Below, in pieces: positions 6,582 to 14,623 of a DNA stretch of 44,151 nucleotides. The stretch is taken from NCBI GenBank assembly GCA_902784615.1, contig CACZVN010000019.1, positions 1 through 44,151 of the forward strand, in the 5' to 3' direction. Within the stretch, counting starts at the first letter, position 1; each line of letters starts with the position of its first letter. The notes under the pieces are model-generated. The model was given only the letters and a program-made list of their open reading frames with translations. It made no database searches and had not been told where the DNA came from. The translations under genes and the position numbers were made by a program. Source of the DNA: an uncultured Prevotellaceae bacterium (GTDB lineage Bacteria > Bacteroidota > Bacteroidia > Bacteroidales > Bacteroidaceae).

Positions 6582-7994
6582 TTACTTGATAAAGTTGTGA
6601 GACACCAGCATCTTGGCAGGGTCGAGCGCCTCGTCAAGTTTCTCCTGAGTCATCAGGCCCTTTTCGAGTACGATGTCATAGACAGAGCGGTTCGTCTCAA
6701 GAGCTTCCTTCGCCACCTTCGTAGAGGTCTTGTAGCCAATGTAGGGGTTCAGGGCAGTGACGATACCGATGGAGTTCTTCACCATCTCTAAGCAACGCTC
6801 CTTGTTGACGGTGATGCCGAGCACGCACTCCTCTGTCAGCGTCTCAATGGCGTTCTTCAGCCAGATCAGACTCTCGAAGAGCGATTCGGTAATCACAGGC
6901 TCCATCACATTGAGTTGCAACTGTCCGGCCTCTGCGGCGAAACTGACGGTGGTGTCGTTACCAATCACCTTGAAGCAAACCTGGTTCACCACCTCAGGAA
7001 TCACAGGATTCACCTTACCTGGCATGATCGAAGAGCCAGGAGCCTTTGGCGGCAGGTTGATCTCATTGAGACCGCAACGGGGACCAGAGGCCATCAGACG
7101 GAGGTCATTACAGATCTTGGAGAGTTTCACGGCCAGACGCTTCAGGGCACTGGAATAACTGACGTAAGCACCTGTATCGGGGGTAGCCTCAACGAGGTCG
7201 GTAGCACTCTCAAAGGCCTCACCCGTGAGTTTCGACAGGTTGGCGGCACAGAGCTTGGCGAAGCCGGGAACGGCGTTCAGACCCGTACCGATGGCCGTAC
7301 CACCCATATTGATCTCGTGGAGCAGTTTGACATTGCGCTCGAGGTTCAGGATTTCCTCCTCGAGGTTGTTGGCATAGGCATTGAACTCCTGACCACTGGT
7401 CATAGGCACGGCATCCTGCAGCTGGGTACGACCCATCTTGATGCAGTCCTTAAACTCGTCACCCTTGTAACGGAAGGCACTGATGAGACCCGTAAGGGCC
7501 GCAATCAGGCTCTTGTTCATACGGATGAGGGCCAGACGGATGGTGGTGGGATACACATCGTTGGTGCTTTGGCCACAGTTACAGTGGTCGTTGGGGTAAC
7601 AGTACTGGTAGTCGCCCTTCTCGTGGCCCATGATCTCAAGGGCACGGTTGGCAATCACCTCGTTGGCATTCATGTTCACGGAGGTTCCTGCACCACCCTG
7701 CATCATGTCGATGGGGAAGTTCTCGTGCCACTTGCCGTCGATCAGTTCACGGCAGGCTTGGGAAATGGCGCCTGCAATCTCGTCATTGATCACGCCGAGG
7801 GTGTGGTTGGTTTCTACTGCTGCCAACTTCACGTAAGCGATGGCAATGATGAAGTCGTGATACATCGACATCGTCTTGCGGGAGATGTGGTAGTTGTTGA
7901 TGCCACGCTGCGTCTGTACGCCATAGAGGGCATCGGCGGGGACTTTGAGTTCGCCTAAGAGGTCGGACTCTACTCTGAATTTTTGATCTGCCAT
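6582..7994 (-). CDS. aspA: Aspartate ammonia-lyase (aspartase)
   Basis: 470 residues, the usual length. It converts L-aspartate to fumarate and ammonia in the cytoplasm. The fumarase/aspartase signature GSSIMPGKVN is at residues 320-329, with the substrate-binding segments GGAGTSVNMNANEV (100-113), STNDVYPT (143-150) and GRTQLQDAVP (188-197). It is the last gene of the dcuB-ansB-porin-aspA operon, so fumarate made here can feed fumarate respiration or be exchanged by DcuB. Its translation start is preceded directly by a 14-bp tandem repeat. Fumarase class II is the only near alternative and fits less well. Confidence 0.93.
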   Translation of the reverse strand: MADQKFRVESDLLGELKVPADALYGVQTQRGINNYHISRKTMSMYHDFIIAIAYVKLAAVETNHTLGVINDEIAGAISQACRELIDGKWHENFPIDMMQGGAGTSVNMNANEVIANRALEIMGHEKGDYQYCYPNDHCNCGQSTNDVYPTTIRLALIRMNKSLIAALTGLISAFRYKGDEFKDCIKMGRTQLQDAVPMTSGQEFNAYANNLEEEILNLERNVKLLHEINMGGTAIGTGLNAVPGFAKLCAANLSKLTGEAFESATDLVEATPDTGAYVSYSSALKRLAVKLSKICNDLRLMASGPRCGLNEINLPPKAPGSSIMPGKVNPVIPEVVNQVCFKVIGNDTTVSFAAEAGQLQLNVMEPVITESLFESLIWLKNAIETLTEECVLGITVNKERCLEMVKNSIGIVTALNPYIGYKTSTKVAKEALETNRSVYDIVLEKGLMTQEKLDEALDPAKMLVSHNFIK

Positions 7995-8033
7995 AATCTT
8001 TAATGTTTAATCTTTAATGTTTAATCTTTAATG
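7995..8033. repeat. 14-bp tandem repeat abutting the aspA start codon
   Basis: TTTAATCTTTAATG occurs at 8006-8019 and 8020-8033 exactly, with a third copy (7992-8005) whose first three bases are the start-codon complement CAT. On the mRNA this reads as repeated AACATTAAAGATT running straight into the ATG. The repeats fill most of the 47-bp gap after the porin gene. They may tune initiation or mark slipped-strand variation. Confidence 0.8.
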
Positions 8034-8041
8034 TCTAATGT

Positions 8042-9205
8042 TTAGAACATCGGCAATTGCCAGATGTAGCCTAATGAGATGCGGTTGGTGCTGTAGTCGT
8101 CGAAGCCGCAGGCCTTTCCCCTGTCAGTGTAACTGTAGTGGCGGCCAACATAGGTGAGGAAGAAGTGCAGGTTACTATTCTTCAACGGATAGTACTCAAT
8201 ACCTGCGAGATAGCCAAGGGCCGTGCGGTACTTGCCTTTTTCGATGGCGCCGTTGGCCTTGGAGAGTCCCTCATTCTCATACATACCCTTAACGAAGACG
8301 TTCCATTGCGGGTTGAAGCGGTACTGTGCCTTCAAGACCAGCGAGAGATACTCTGCATCGTTCAGATGACCGCCCTGTGCATTGTTGCCCACGATACCTG
8401 AGACGATACCCTCACGGTCGATGCCCTCACGCATGTACATCACGTCGAAGAAGGCGTCGAAATTATTGATGGTAACCTCGTTACCCAGGGCAATGTAATG
8501 GCTCTGATAGCCCTTGGCCTGACTCATGATGGAGTAACTCCAGCGCGTCTTGAAGACACCGAAATCGCCGTTCCAGTTGACAGTATAAAGCAGGGGCACC
8601 TTCGACTGCTCATAGCCCTCGCCATACATGTCACTCATGCTGGCACTGCGGCTGTCGAGTATCTGCAACTGCAACTGATGGGCGGGTGCGAGCTGGAACT
8701 GGAAATTAGCACCAGTGAGGAAGTTGCTCATATAATCCACCATGTCGGAGTATTCGTAGATCTCTATGGGGTTGAGGTCGAACTCCATACCACCATAGGC
8801 TGCGCATTGCTTACCGAGGAACATAGAGAACTGGTCGCTGACCTTGACACCGATGCCTGCCACGTCGATGGACGATGCGGGCATGTTGTCAATACCGTCA
8901 GGAGCAGGGCTGTTGCTACGGTTCAGACGCTGGCGCCAACGGAAGGAGAAGGTGTCGTTGATGTTTCCCTTTGCCTCAATACGCAACTGGCGCATATTGA
9001 ACTTGGCATTCTGGAATTCACCATCGGCCTGATTCACATCGAAACTGTTGTTGAGGTTGAGCAGGAAATGGAAGTTATCCTGTTTCTTCTCTATCTTCGT
9101 GACTTTCTCGAACAGGGATTGCTCACCAGCCGAGGCGTCCTTGTCCTGCTGTGCCATAGTTGTTAAGGGCACGAAAAGCAGGGCTAATAATATCATTTTC
9201 TTCAT
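8042..9205 (-). CDS. Outer-membrane porin, phosphate-selective porin O/P-like
   Basis: 387 residues. It has a signal peptide (MKKMILLALLFVPLTTMAQ), then a short coiled-coil-like segment, FEKVTKIEKKQDN at 32-44, then alternating amphipathic strands with many aromatic residues, ending in the outer-membrane type C-terminus ISLGYIWQLPMF. Charged strands such as FSFRWRQRLNRSNS resemble the porin O/P family. It lies between ansB and aspA in the dicarboxylate/asparagine operon, so passage of asparagine, aspartate or dicarboxylates across the outer membrane is the natural inference. Substrate choice is not shown by the sequence. Confidence 0.8.
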   Translation of the reverse strand: MKKMILLALLFVPLTTMAQQDKDASAGEQSLFEKVTKIEKKQDNFHFLLNLNNSFDVNQADGEFQNAKFNMRQLRIEAKGNINDTFSFRWRQRLNRSNSPAPDGIDNMPASSIDVAGIGVKVSDQFSMFLGKQCAAYGGMEFDLNPIEIYEYSDMVDYMSNFLTGANFQFQLAPAHQLQLQILDSRSASMSDMYGEGYEQSKVPLLYTVNWNGDFGVFKTRWSYSIMSQAKGYQSHYIALGNEVTINNFDAFFDVMYMREGIDREGIVSGIVGNNAQGGHLNDAEYLSLVLKAQYRFNPQWNVFVKGMYENEGLSKANGAIEKGKYRTALGYLAGIEYYPLKNSNLHFFLTYVGRHYSYTDRGKACGFDDYSTNRISLGYIWQLPMF

Positions 9206-9249
9206 AGACTTTTATTGTTATATGTGATAGATAGTATGCTGGTTCCCGA

Positions 9250-10299
9250 TTAGTATATTGAGAAGTATTCCTGGATCTTCTTCCAGTCGTGGGTCTTGGT
9301 CAGGGCAAGCATGAGGAGCACACGAGCCTTCTGGGGATTCAGGGTCAAGGCAGCCACGAACTCATACTTCTCGTCATCCACCTCACCATTCAGACAGGTG
9401 GGACCCGTCGGGCAACGGCTGGAACGTACGACGAGAATACCCTTCTCGCGAGCCTTCAGGGCAACATCAAATACATCCTTGTAGAAGTTTCCGTCGCCCA
9501 CACCGGCCAGTACGATACCGTCGAAGTTGGCATCAACAAATGCCTGGAAAGGCAGTGGAGAGCAGTTGGCATAGCCATAGACAATACCTACCTGCGGGAG
9601 TTTCTCCAGACCCGTCACGTCGAACTCACTCTTCGTGGTGTGGAGGTTGTCGATCGAACGGTTGTAGATGGCCTCACCATTATACACATAGCCCACCTTG
9701 CCGTAGTTGGCAGCCTGGAAAGTGGCCACGTCGGTGGTGTGCATCTTGATGATTTCCTTGGCATCGAGCAGCAGGTTGTTCATGCAGCACATCACGCCAC
9801 GGCCCTTTGAGTTGGGACTGGCAGCAGCAGCCACACCAGCATAGAGGTTTCCAGGACCATCGGCGCTGATGGCTGTCGAAGAACGCATGGAACCAACGAG
9901 GATCACAGGCTTGTCACTCTTCACCGTCAGGTTGAGGAAATAAGCAGTTTCTTCCATCGTGTCGGTGCCATGAGTCACGACCACACCGTCGTAGTCTTCC
10001 TCGTTCAGCAACTGGTTGATACGCTGGGCAAGTTTCAGCCATACCTGGTCGTTCATATCCTGAGAACCGATGTTCACAAGTTGCTCGCCTGTGATATCAG
10101 CGAGATAGAGCATCTGGGGAACAGCATCGATGAGGGTCTGGACACCTACCTGTCCTGCCGTATAGGCTGAAGAAGTAGAAGAAGCACTCACACCGGCGAT
10201 GGTACCGCCAGTGGCGATGATACGGATTTTCGGTTTTGCGATGATGTTCACAGAAACCATCAGTGCGATAAGCACCATTACATAACGCATTGTTTTCAT
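9250..10299 (-). CDS. ansB: Type II L-asparaginase, exported
   Basis: 349 residues with an N-terminal hydrophobic export signal (MRYVMVLIALMVSVNIIA). It hydrolyses asparagine to aspartate and ammonia, probably in the periplasm. Both family signatures are present: IATGGTIAG with nucleophile Thr33, and VVTHGTDTMEET with Thr112-Asp113. The loop VGSMRSSTAISADGP corresponds to the conserved MRPSTSMSADGP segment. It sits between dcuB (28-bp gap) and the porin, so the aspartate it makes can be imported by DcuB and deaminated by AspA. Exported location plus operon context supports type II over the cytosolic type I enzyme. Confidence 0.9.
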   Translation of the reverse strand: MKTMRYVMVLIALMVSVNIIAKPKIRIIATGGTIAGVSASSTSSAYTAGQVGVQTLIDAVPQMLYLADITGEQLVNIGSQDMNDQVWLKLAQRINQLLNEEDYDGVVVTHGTDTMEETAYFLNLTVKSDKPVILVGSMRSSTAISADGPGNLYAGVAAAASPNSKGRGVMCCMNNLLLDAKEIIKMHTTDVATFQAANYGKVGYVYNGEAIYNRSIDNLHTTKSEFDVTGLEKLPQVGIVYGYANCSPLPFQAFVDANFDGIVLAGVGDGNFYKDVFDVALKAREKGILVVRSSRCPTGPTCLNGEVDDEKYEFVAALTLNPQKARVLLMLALTKTHDWKKIQEYFSIY

Positions 10300-10327
10300 A
10301 AGCTTGAAAGTTTTTAGTGAGTTAATA

Positions 10328-11674
10328 CTAATATAAGAATGTAATAATCAAATAGCCTATACCGATACTGACAAAGGTCGTAATAAAGCCTGACAGTTGG
10401 AACGAATGATTAAGTACATATTTGCCGATGCGCGTCGTTCCCGTCGTGTCGAAGTTGATGGCTGCCACCTCCGTCGGATAGTTGGGGATAAAGAAGTAGC
10501 CATTGACGGCGGGGAACATGGCGACGAGTGCCAAGGGTGAGATGCCCAGTCCGATACCTAGCGGATAGAGGGTACGCACGGTGGCCGCCTGTGAGAAGAG
10601 CATGATGCTCATGATAAACAAAGCCACAGAAAAGAGGAAAGGATACTCTGTGACAATCTCGGCGATGTGTTCCTTAAAGAACTCTATATTGCCGTTGAAG
10701 AACGTGTCGCCCATCCAGGCAATACCGAAGATACTGATCATGGCGTTCATGCCGGCGCTGAAGATATTGCCGCTGACGGCTTTCTTCACATTGGCCTTAC
10801 CAACGATGAGGATCAGGGCGGCAATAGACATCATCAGGATCTCGATGGTCTCAGGCATGGAGAGCGTCTTAGTGACACCATCCACCTCGAACGAAGGACG
10901 CAGAGAGGGTGCACTACCGAAGATCACCACCAGGACTACACCCAACAGGAAGGCCAGAACAGCGCGCTTGGCATGGGGGGCGGGCTTCTGTGTTATCTGT
11001 GCCATCGCCTCGGCCTCAGCCTCGGGATTGATAAGCCCCTCCTTGACACGACGCTGGTACTCGGGATCGTCTTCCAATTCCTTACCAATACGGTTCTGTA
11101 CGAACGAAGAGACGAGGATGGCAATCAACGAAGCGGGGATACACACCAGTAGGATATCCTTCAGTTCGATGCCCTGTCCGCCTAACAGGTCCGTGCTGAT
11201 GACAGCAGCCGTAGCGGCCGACATCGGCGAACCCGTAATACCCAATGAGGCGGCAATCGTCGCCACCGTCATCGGACGTTCCGGACGGATCTTCGAGTTC
11301 TTCGCAATCTCCGAGATGATGGGGAGGAGGGAATAAGAGGTATGGGCCGTACCGGCTACGAGACAGAAGAGCCAGGTGGTGAGCGGACCATAATAAGTGA
11401 TGTGCGTCGGGTGCTTACGCAGGAAGTTGGCCGCCAGACCTACAAGGTAATCAAGACCGCCAGCCGCCTGTAGTGCTGCCGTTGCCGTAATCACTGACGC
11501 AATGATCAGCATCACATCAATGGGCACCTTGCCCGGATGCATGCCGAAGATAAACACGAGGATAAAGACACCTACCATACCGTAGATACCCAATCCGATA
11601 CCACCGACACGGGCACCGATGAAAATCAGGGCCAGGACGATGAATAACTGTAAAAGTACCAATGCTGTCACCAT
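10328..11674 (-). CDS. dcuB: Anaerobic C4-dicarboxylate transporter DcuA/DcuB type
   Basis: 448 residues, very hydrophobic, with 10-12 predicted membrane helices and the Dcu family length. It exchanges aspartate, fumarate or malate for succinate across the inner membrane. Recognisable family segments are AAGGLDYLV (about 70-78), AGTAHTSYSLLPIISEIA and ASLGITGSPMSAATAAV. It is the first gene of the operon with ansB, porin and aspA, behind a good promoter and divergent from an AraC-type regulator. DcuA and DcuB cannot be separated by eye; use with asparaginase and aspartase would fit either. Confidence 0.9.
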   Translation of the reverse strand: MVTALVLLQLFIVLALIFIGARVGGIGLGIYGMVGVFILVFIFGMHPGKVPIDVMLIIASVITATAALQAAGGLDYLVGLAANFLRKHPTHITYYGPLTTWLFCLVAGTAHTSYSLLPIISEIAKNSKIRPERPMTVATIAASLGITGSPMSAATAAVISTDLLGGQGIELKDILLVCIPASLIAILVSSFVQNRIGKELEDDPEYQRRVKEGLINPEAEAEAMAQITQKPAPHAKRAVLAFLLGVVLVVIFGSAPSLRPSFEVDGVTKTLSMPETIEILMMSIAALILIVGKANVKKAVSGNIFSAGMNAMISIFGIAWMGDTFFNGNIEFFKEHIAEIVTEYPFLFSVALFIMSIMLFSQAATVRTLYPLGIGLGISPLALVAMFPAVNGYFFIPNYPTEVAAINFDTTGTTRIGKYVLNHSFQLSGFITTFVSIGIGYLIITFLY

Positions 11675-11715
11675 AGATCGCTCGTAAGTGGATTTTTAGA
11701 GTGATTGTTTCGGTT

Positions 11716-11724
11716 GCAAAGATA
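11716..11724 (-). promoter_or_regulatory. Promoter of the dcuB operon
   Basis: The minus strand reads TATCTTTGC at 11716-11724, 41 bp upstream of the dcuB ATG. One of the two TTTACAAAAAAATG repeats (11746-11759) lies 21 bp further upstream, overlapping the -33 region. Confidence 0.7.
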
Positions 11725-11745
11725 GGAAGATAATCCGAGGGGAGC

Positions 11746-11819
11746 TTTACAAAAAAATGACCATTTTTTGCAAAAAACGAAACTTGTTCTCTTTTCCTTT
11801 GGTATTTTACAAAAAAATG
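11746..11819. promoter_or_regulatory. Candidate operator pair between dcuB and the AraC-type gene
   Basis: TTTACAAAAAAATG occurs at 11746-11759 and again at 11806-11819, exactly 60 bp apart. Between them is a perfect palindrome TTTTTTGCAAAAAA (11764-11777). One repeat overlaps the -33 region of dcuB, the other ends 2 bp before the -7 box of the regulator gene. Direct repeats are the usual AraC-family site form, so control of both promoters by the regulator is a reasonable inference. Confidence 0.5.
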
Positions 11820-11821
11820 CT

Positions 11822-11830
11822 TATCTTTGC
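11822..11830 (+). promoter_or_regulatory. Promoter of the AraC-type regulator
   Basis: TATCTTTGC at 11822-11830 is a consensus -7 box 22 bp before the ATG at 11853. It directly follows the second TTTACAAAAAAATG repeat. Confidence 0.7.
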
Positions 11831-11852
11831 GAATCAGAACGAGATATAGCCT

Positions 11853-12746
11853 ATGCCCCAACCGCATATCTATAACCTTGAGGAGTTCACGGAGCAGAAT
11901 CAGATCCACAGCATCTTCGGCTCTGCGGTAGCCTGCTTCACGGCTGGCCGTGAGTTGCTGAATCGCATCACACTGCCAGGTGCCATGCCCAGCTTCTTCA
12001 CCATCATCCTCATGATCGACGGACGGGAGGAATACACTATTAATAATAATAAGGTGGAACTGGAGATGCACGACCTGTTCATCAAACTGCCTTATACCCC
12101 TCTGAACTTCAAAGACTGCTCCAATGAGGTGGAGTCCGTGCATCTGCTCGTGGAGAAGAATTTCTTTGATGAACTCGCAAGGCAGAACGAACAATTGCAA
12201 ACAGCCACCCCTCTGGACATTTTTGACACGATTCCCGTGTTTCACCTCTCAGAGGCAAAGGTCGCCGAGTTCTATGACCTTTTCCACAATATCCAAAAGA
12301 CAATCTCCCAGCCCCATCTCTATAAGCAGGAACTAGTACGCTATCAGCTCAGTTTCTGTCAATTGCTGTTGGCAGAACTAATATCAGGCCATGAGGTGAA
12401 CACCCACGACCTGAAACATAAAGACGATATTCTGAAAATCTTCCTCCATCTCGCCACGCGCCATTTCAGAAAAGAAAGGCAGTTGCAGTTCTACGCCGAA
12501 CGCCTGAACATCACTTCGACCTATCTCTCCCGTATTGTCAAGGAACTGACAGGTAACACGGTCCTTGGCTATCTCTCCAGTTTCCTGTATAACGAGATCT
12601 GCATCCAACTAAAGACCACCGACAAGACGATGAGTGAGATTGCCGAGGAACTGAACTTCAATGACCAGAGTGCGTTCACTAATTTTTTCCGCAGCAAGGC
12701 GGGCATGTCACCCCTGTCCTACCGCAAGAAGAGCAATGTGAGATAG
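11853..12746 (+). CDS. AraC-family transcriptional regulator
   Basis: 297 residues. The N-terminal 170 residues form a cupin-like sensor domain (for example SFFTIILMIDGREEYTINN near residue 47). The C-terminal 100 residues carry the two helix-turn-helix units of AraC proteins: QLQFYAERLNITSTYLSRIV (about 208-227) and MSEIAEELNFNDQSAFTNFF (about 260-279), ending with the typical GMSPLSYRKK. It is transcribed divergently from the dcuB operon with repeats between them, so that operon is its likely target. The inducer is not evident. It converges on the CobD-like gene with only 8 bp between stop codons. Confidence 0.88.
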   Translation: MPQPHIYNLEEFTEQNQIHSIFGSAVACFTAGRELLNRITLPGAMPSFFTIILMIDGREEYTINNNKVELEMHDLFIKLPYTPLNFKDCSNEVESVHLLVEKNFFDELARQNEQLQTATPLDIFDTIPVFHLSEAKVAEFYDLFHNIQKTISQPHLYKQELVRYQLSFCQLLLAELISGHEVNTHDLKHKDDILKIFLHLATRHFRKERQLQFYAERLNITSTYLSRIVKELTGNTVLGYLSSFLYNEICIQLKTTDKTMSEIAEELNFNDQSAFTNFFRSKAGMSPLSYRKKSNVR

Positions 12747-12754
12747 GCATACGG

Positions 12755-13786
12755 CTATTGGTTTTCGTCCTTCCAGGCCTTGTATTGTCTGATGGCCTCA
12801 ACGAGCATGTCATCATCCTCCCTGGTCCGTGCCGTCACTCGGAAGCAGTGGTTGTCAAGCCCACGGAAGTTGGAAGCGTCACGGATCAGGATGCCGTATG
12901 TGTCGATGAGCCATTTCTTCAGTTCCGTCGTGTCACCGAAGTCCATGTTTACCAACATAAAGTTAGTAGCCGTATCCATCACCATCACTCCCTCAATGGC
13001 AGAAAGTTCATCCCGCAATCGTTGGGTCTCATTAAGATAAGCATCCAAGTCGGGAATCATCTTCGGGTCATGCTCAATCAGGAACTTTCCTGCCTCTATC
13101 GCCATGGCGTTCACCGTCCATGGCTGACGGAGGTCGCGCAGACGATCGATGATGATGGGCGAACTGAAGATATAACCCAGTCGCAGGCCGGGGATGCAGT
13201 ATTTCTTCGATAGGGAATGGATCAGCATCACGTTATAGCAATCGACCATCTCCCGTGGTTCCAGAGTCGGATTCAACGTATAGTCGGCATACGACTGATC
13301 CACCACATGGAGATAACGGGGGTTCTTGCGGATGAGATGGTTTACCAGACTCTTCAGCAGGGTGTTACCCGTCGGATTATTGGGGTTGCAGATCCAATAG
13401 AGGCGATCCTCCGGCAGTAGTTCCAGTTCATTGGTGGAATCGTAGGATATCAGATGGCCGAAAGCCTTACAGGCATCCTCATACTCATTGAAAGTCGGCT
13501 GGGGAATGACGGAAGCCCAACCCTTGTAGAGTTGTGCGATGAGATAGATGGCTTCATTGGCACCATTAGTGACCATCACGGTATTCTCGGGCACGCCCAG
13601 ATGATCGGCCAACAACCGTTCCAGTTCTTGCGGCTGGGGTTCAGGATAATGACCCACCACATCGAAGTGCGCCATCAGATGCTCCTTCAACGCAGAGAGG
13701 TCAGCCCCACTATAGACATTGGAGCTGAAATTCATCTTGATCTTGTCGCCGTAGCGAAAAGCGTCATCACCGTGTCCGTATATCAT
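12755..13786 (-). CDS. cobD: PLP-dependent aminotransferase class I/II, CobD-like
   Basis: 343 residues. The N-terminus YGHGDD plus NFSSNV, the CNPNNPTG segment (133-140), Asp163 in VVDQSY and the PLP lysine Lys194 in HSLSKKYCIPGLRLGY mark the histidinol-phosphate aminotransferase/CobD group. The HGGD-like opening favours L-threonine-O-3-phosphate decarboxylase, which supplies the aminopropanol linker of cobalamin. The next gene in the operon, 7 bp upstream, is a BtuD-like ATPase, which agrees with a B12 role. HisC is the main alternative; it would normally sit in a histidine operon. Confidence 0.72.
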   Translation of the reverse strand: MIYGHGDDAFRYGDKIKMNFSSNVYSGADLSALKEHLMAHFDVVGHYPEPQPQELERLLADHLGVPENTVMVTNGANEAIYLIAQLYKGWASVIPQPTFNEYEDACKAFGHLISYDSTNELELLPEDRLYWICNPNNPTGNTLLKSLVNHLIRKNPRYLHVVDQSYADYTLNPTLEPREMVDCYNVMLIHSLSKKYCIPGLRLGYIFSSPIIIDRLRDLRQPWTVNAMAIEAGKFLIEHDPKMIPDLDAYLNETQRLRDELSAIEGVMVMDTATNFMLVNMDFGDTTELKKWLIDTYGILIRDASNFRGLDNHCFRVTARTREDDDMLVEAIRQYKAWKDENQ

Positions 13787-13792
13787 TCATCT

Positions 13793-14584
13793 TTAGTTAT
13801 TACAGGCAATCCTGATAGTCAGCGTCTCCGAGTCAAAGGTTATTCCCTCCCTCTGGATGAAACGTCCCAACACACCCTGCTGAGCCAGTTGTCGAGGCGA
13901 TCCGATGGCCATCTCTTCCCCACGGGTCATCAGCCAGATGGTGTCGGCCAACTGCAAGGCCAGTTCCACGTCGTGGGTCGAGAGGAATATCGTCTTTCCT
14001 GCCGTGCGGCTGATGCGTCGTAGCAGTTGCAGCACCTCCACCTTACTGGGATAGTCGAGGAAGGCCGTCGGCTCGTCGAGGTAGATCACGGGCGTCTGCT
14101 GTGCCAGCGCCTTGGCAATCATCACCTTCTGTCGCTCTCCGTCGCTCAGCGTGTGAACCATCCGTCGGCTCAATGCGTCGATGCCCACCAAGGCGATGGC
14201 CTCATCCACGATCTGCAGGTCTTCCTTCGAATAGGTACCCCAGAATCCCGTGTAGGGCGAACGTCCGAGACTGACCAATTCGCGCACCGTCATATTCCTC
14301 ACGTCGGGCTTTTCCGTCAGCACCACACCGATACGGCGACTCAGTTCCTTATCAGTATAGGTGGAGAGTTCGCGCCCTTCGATGAAGATCTCTCCCACCA
14401 TCTTTGGCTGGAAGGCAGAGAGCGTGCGCAACAGCGTGGATTTGCCGACACCATTGGCACCCAACAGACATGTCAACTCCCCGCTGCGGATGGCTCCATT
14501 GATATGCTCGGCCACGGATCTTACACCGTGCTTTGTCTGATAGCCGATGCCCAGATCTCTGAGTTGTATCGTCTCTCCGTCCAT
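13793..14584 (-). CDS. ABC transporter ATP-binding protein, BtuD/FecE type
   Basis: 263 residues. Walker A GANGVGKST (42-50), ABC signature LSDGERQ (146-152) and Walker B VIYLDEP (166-172) are intact, followed by the switch histidine in STHDVE. The family energises uptake of vitamin B12, haem or iron-siderophores through the inner membrane. Its permease and binding-protein genes are not in the window; only the CobD-like gene is linked. The promoter -7 box ends just 9 nt before the ATG, so there is no room for a cobalamin riboswitch. Cobalamin is the favoured substrate because of CobD; a siderophore is possible. Confidence 0.85.
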   Translation of the reverse strand: MDGETIQLRDLGIGYQTKHGVRSVAEHINGAIRSGELTCLLGANGVGKSTLLRTLSAFQPKMVGEIFIEGRELSTYTDKELSRRIGVVLTEKPDVRNMTVRELVSLGRSPYTGFWGTYSKEDLQIVDEAIALVGIDALSRRMVHTLSDGERQKVMIAKALAQQTPVIYLDEPTAFLDYPSKVEVLQLLRRISRTAGKTIFLSTHDVELALQLADTIWLMTRGEEMAIGSPRQLAQQGVLGRFIQREGITFDSETLTIRIACNN

Positions 14585-14593
14585 CTTCCTGCT

Positions 14594-14602
14594 GCAAAGA
14601 TA
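14594..14602 (-). promoter_or_regulatory. Promoter with almost no leader, ABC ATPase gene
   Basis: The minus strand reads TATCTTTGC at 14594-14602 and the ATG begins at 14584. The expected start site lies about 3-5 nt before the start codon, so the mRNA would be nearly leaderless. Confidence 0.6.
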
Positions 14603-14623
14603 AGAAAAATTCTCTTTAGTTGG

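Noticed and set aside
6915-7958. 347-codon plus-strand frame opposite aspA
   Set aside because: Antisense shadow of aspA; biased residue content and no promoter or recognisable domain.
14585-14623. Cobalamin riboswitch before the BtuD-like gene
   Set aside because: Only 39 bp are available and the promoter occupies them; no B12-box sequence is seen.
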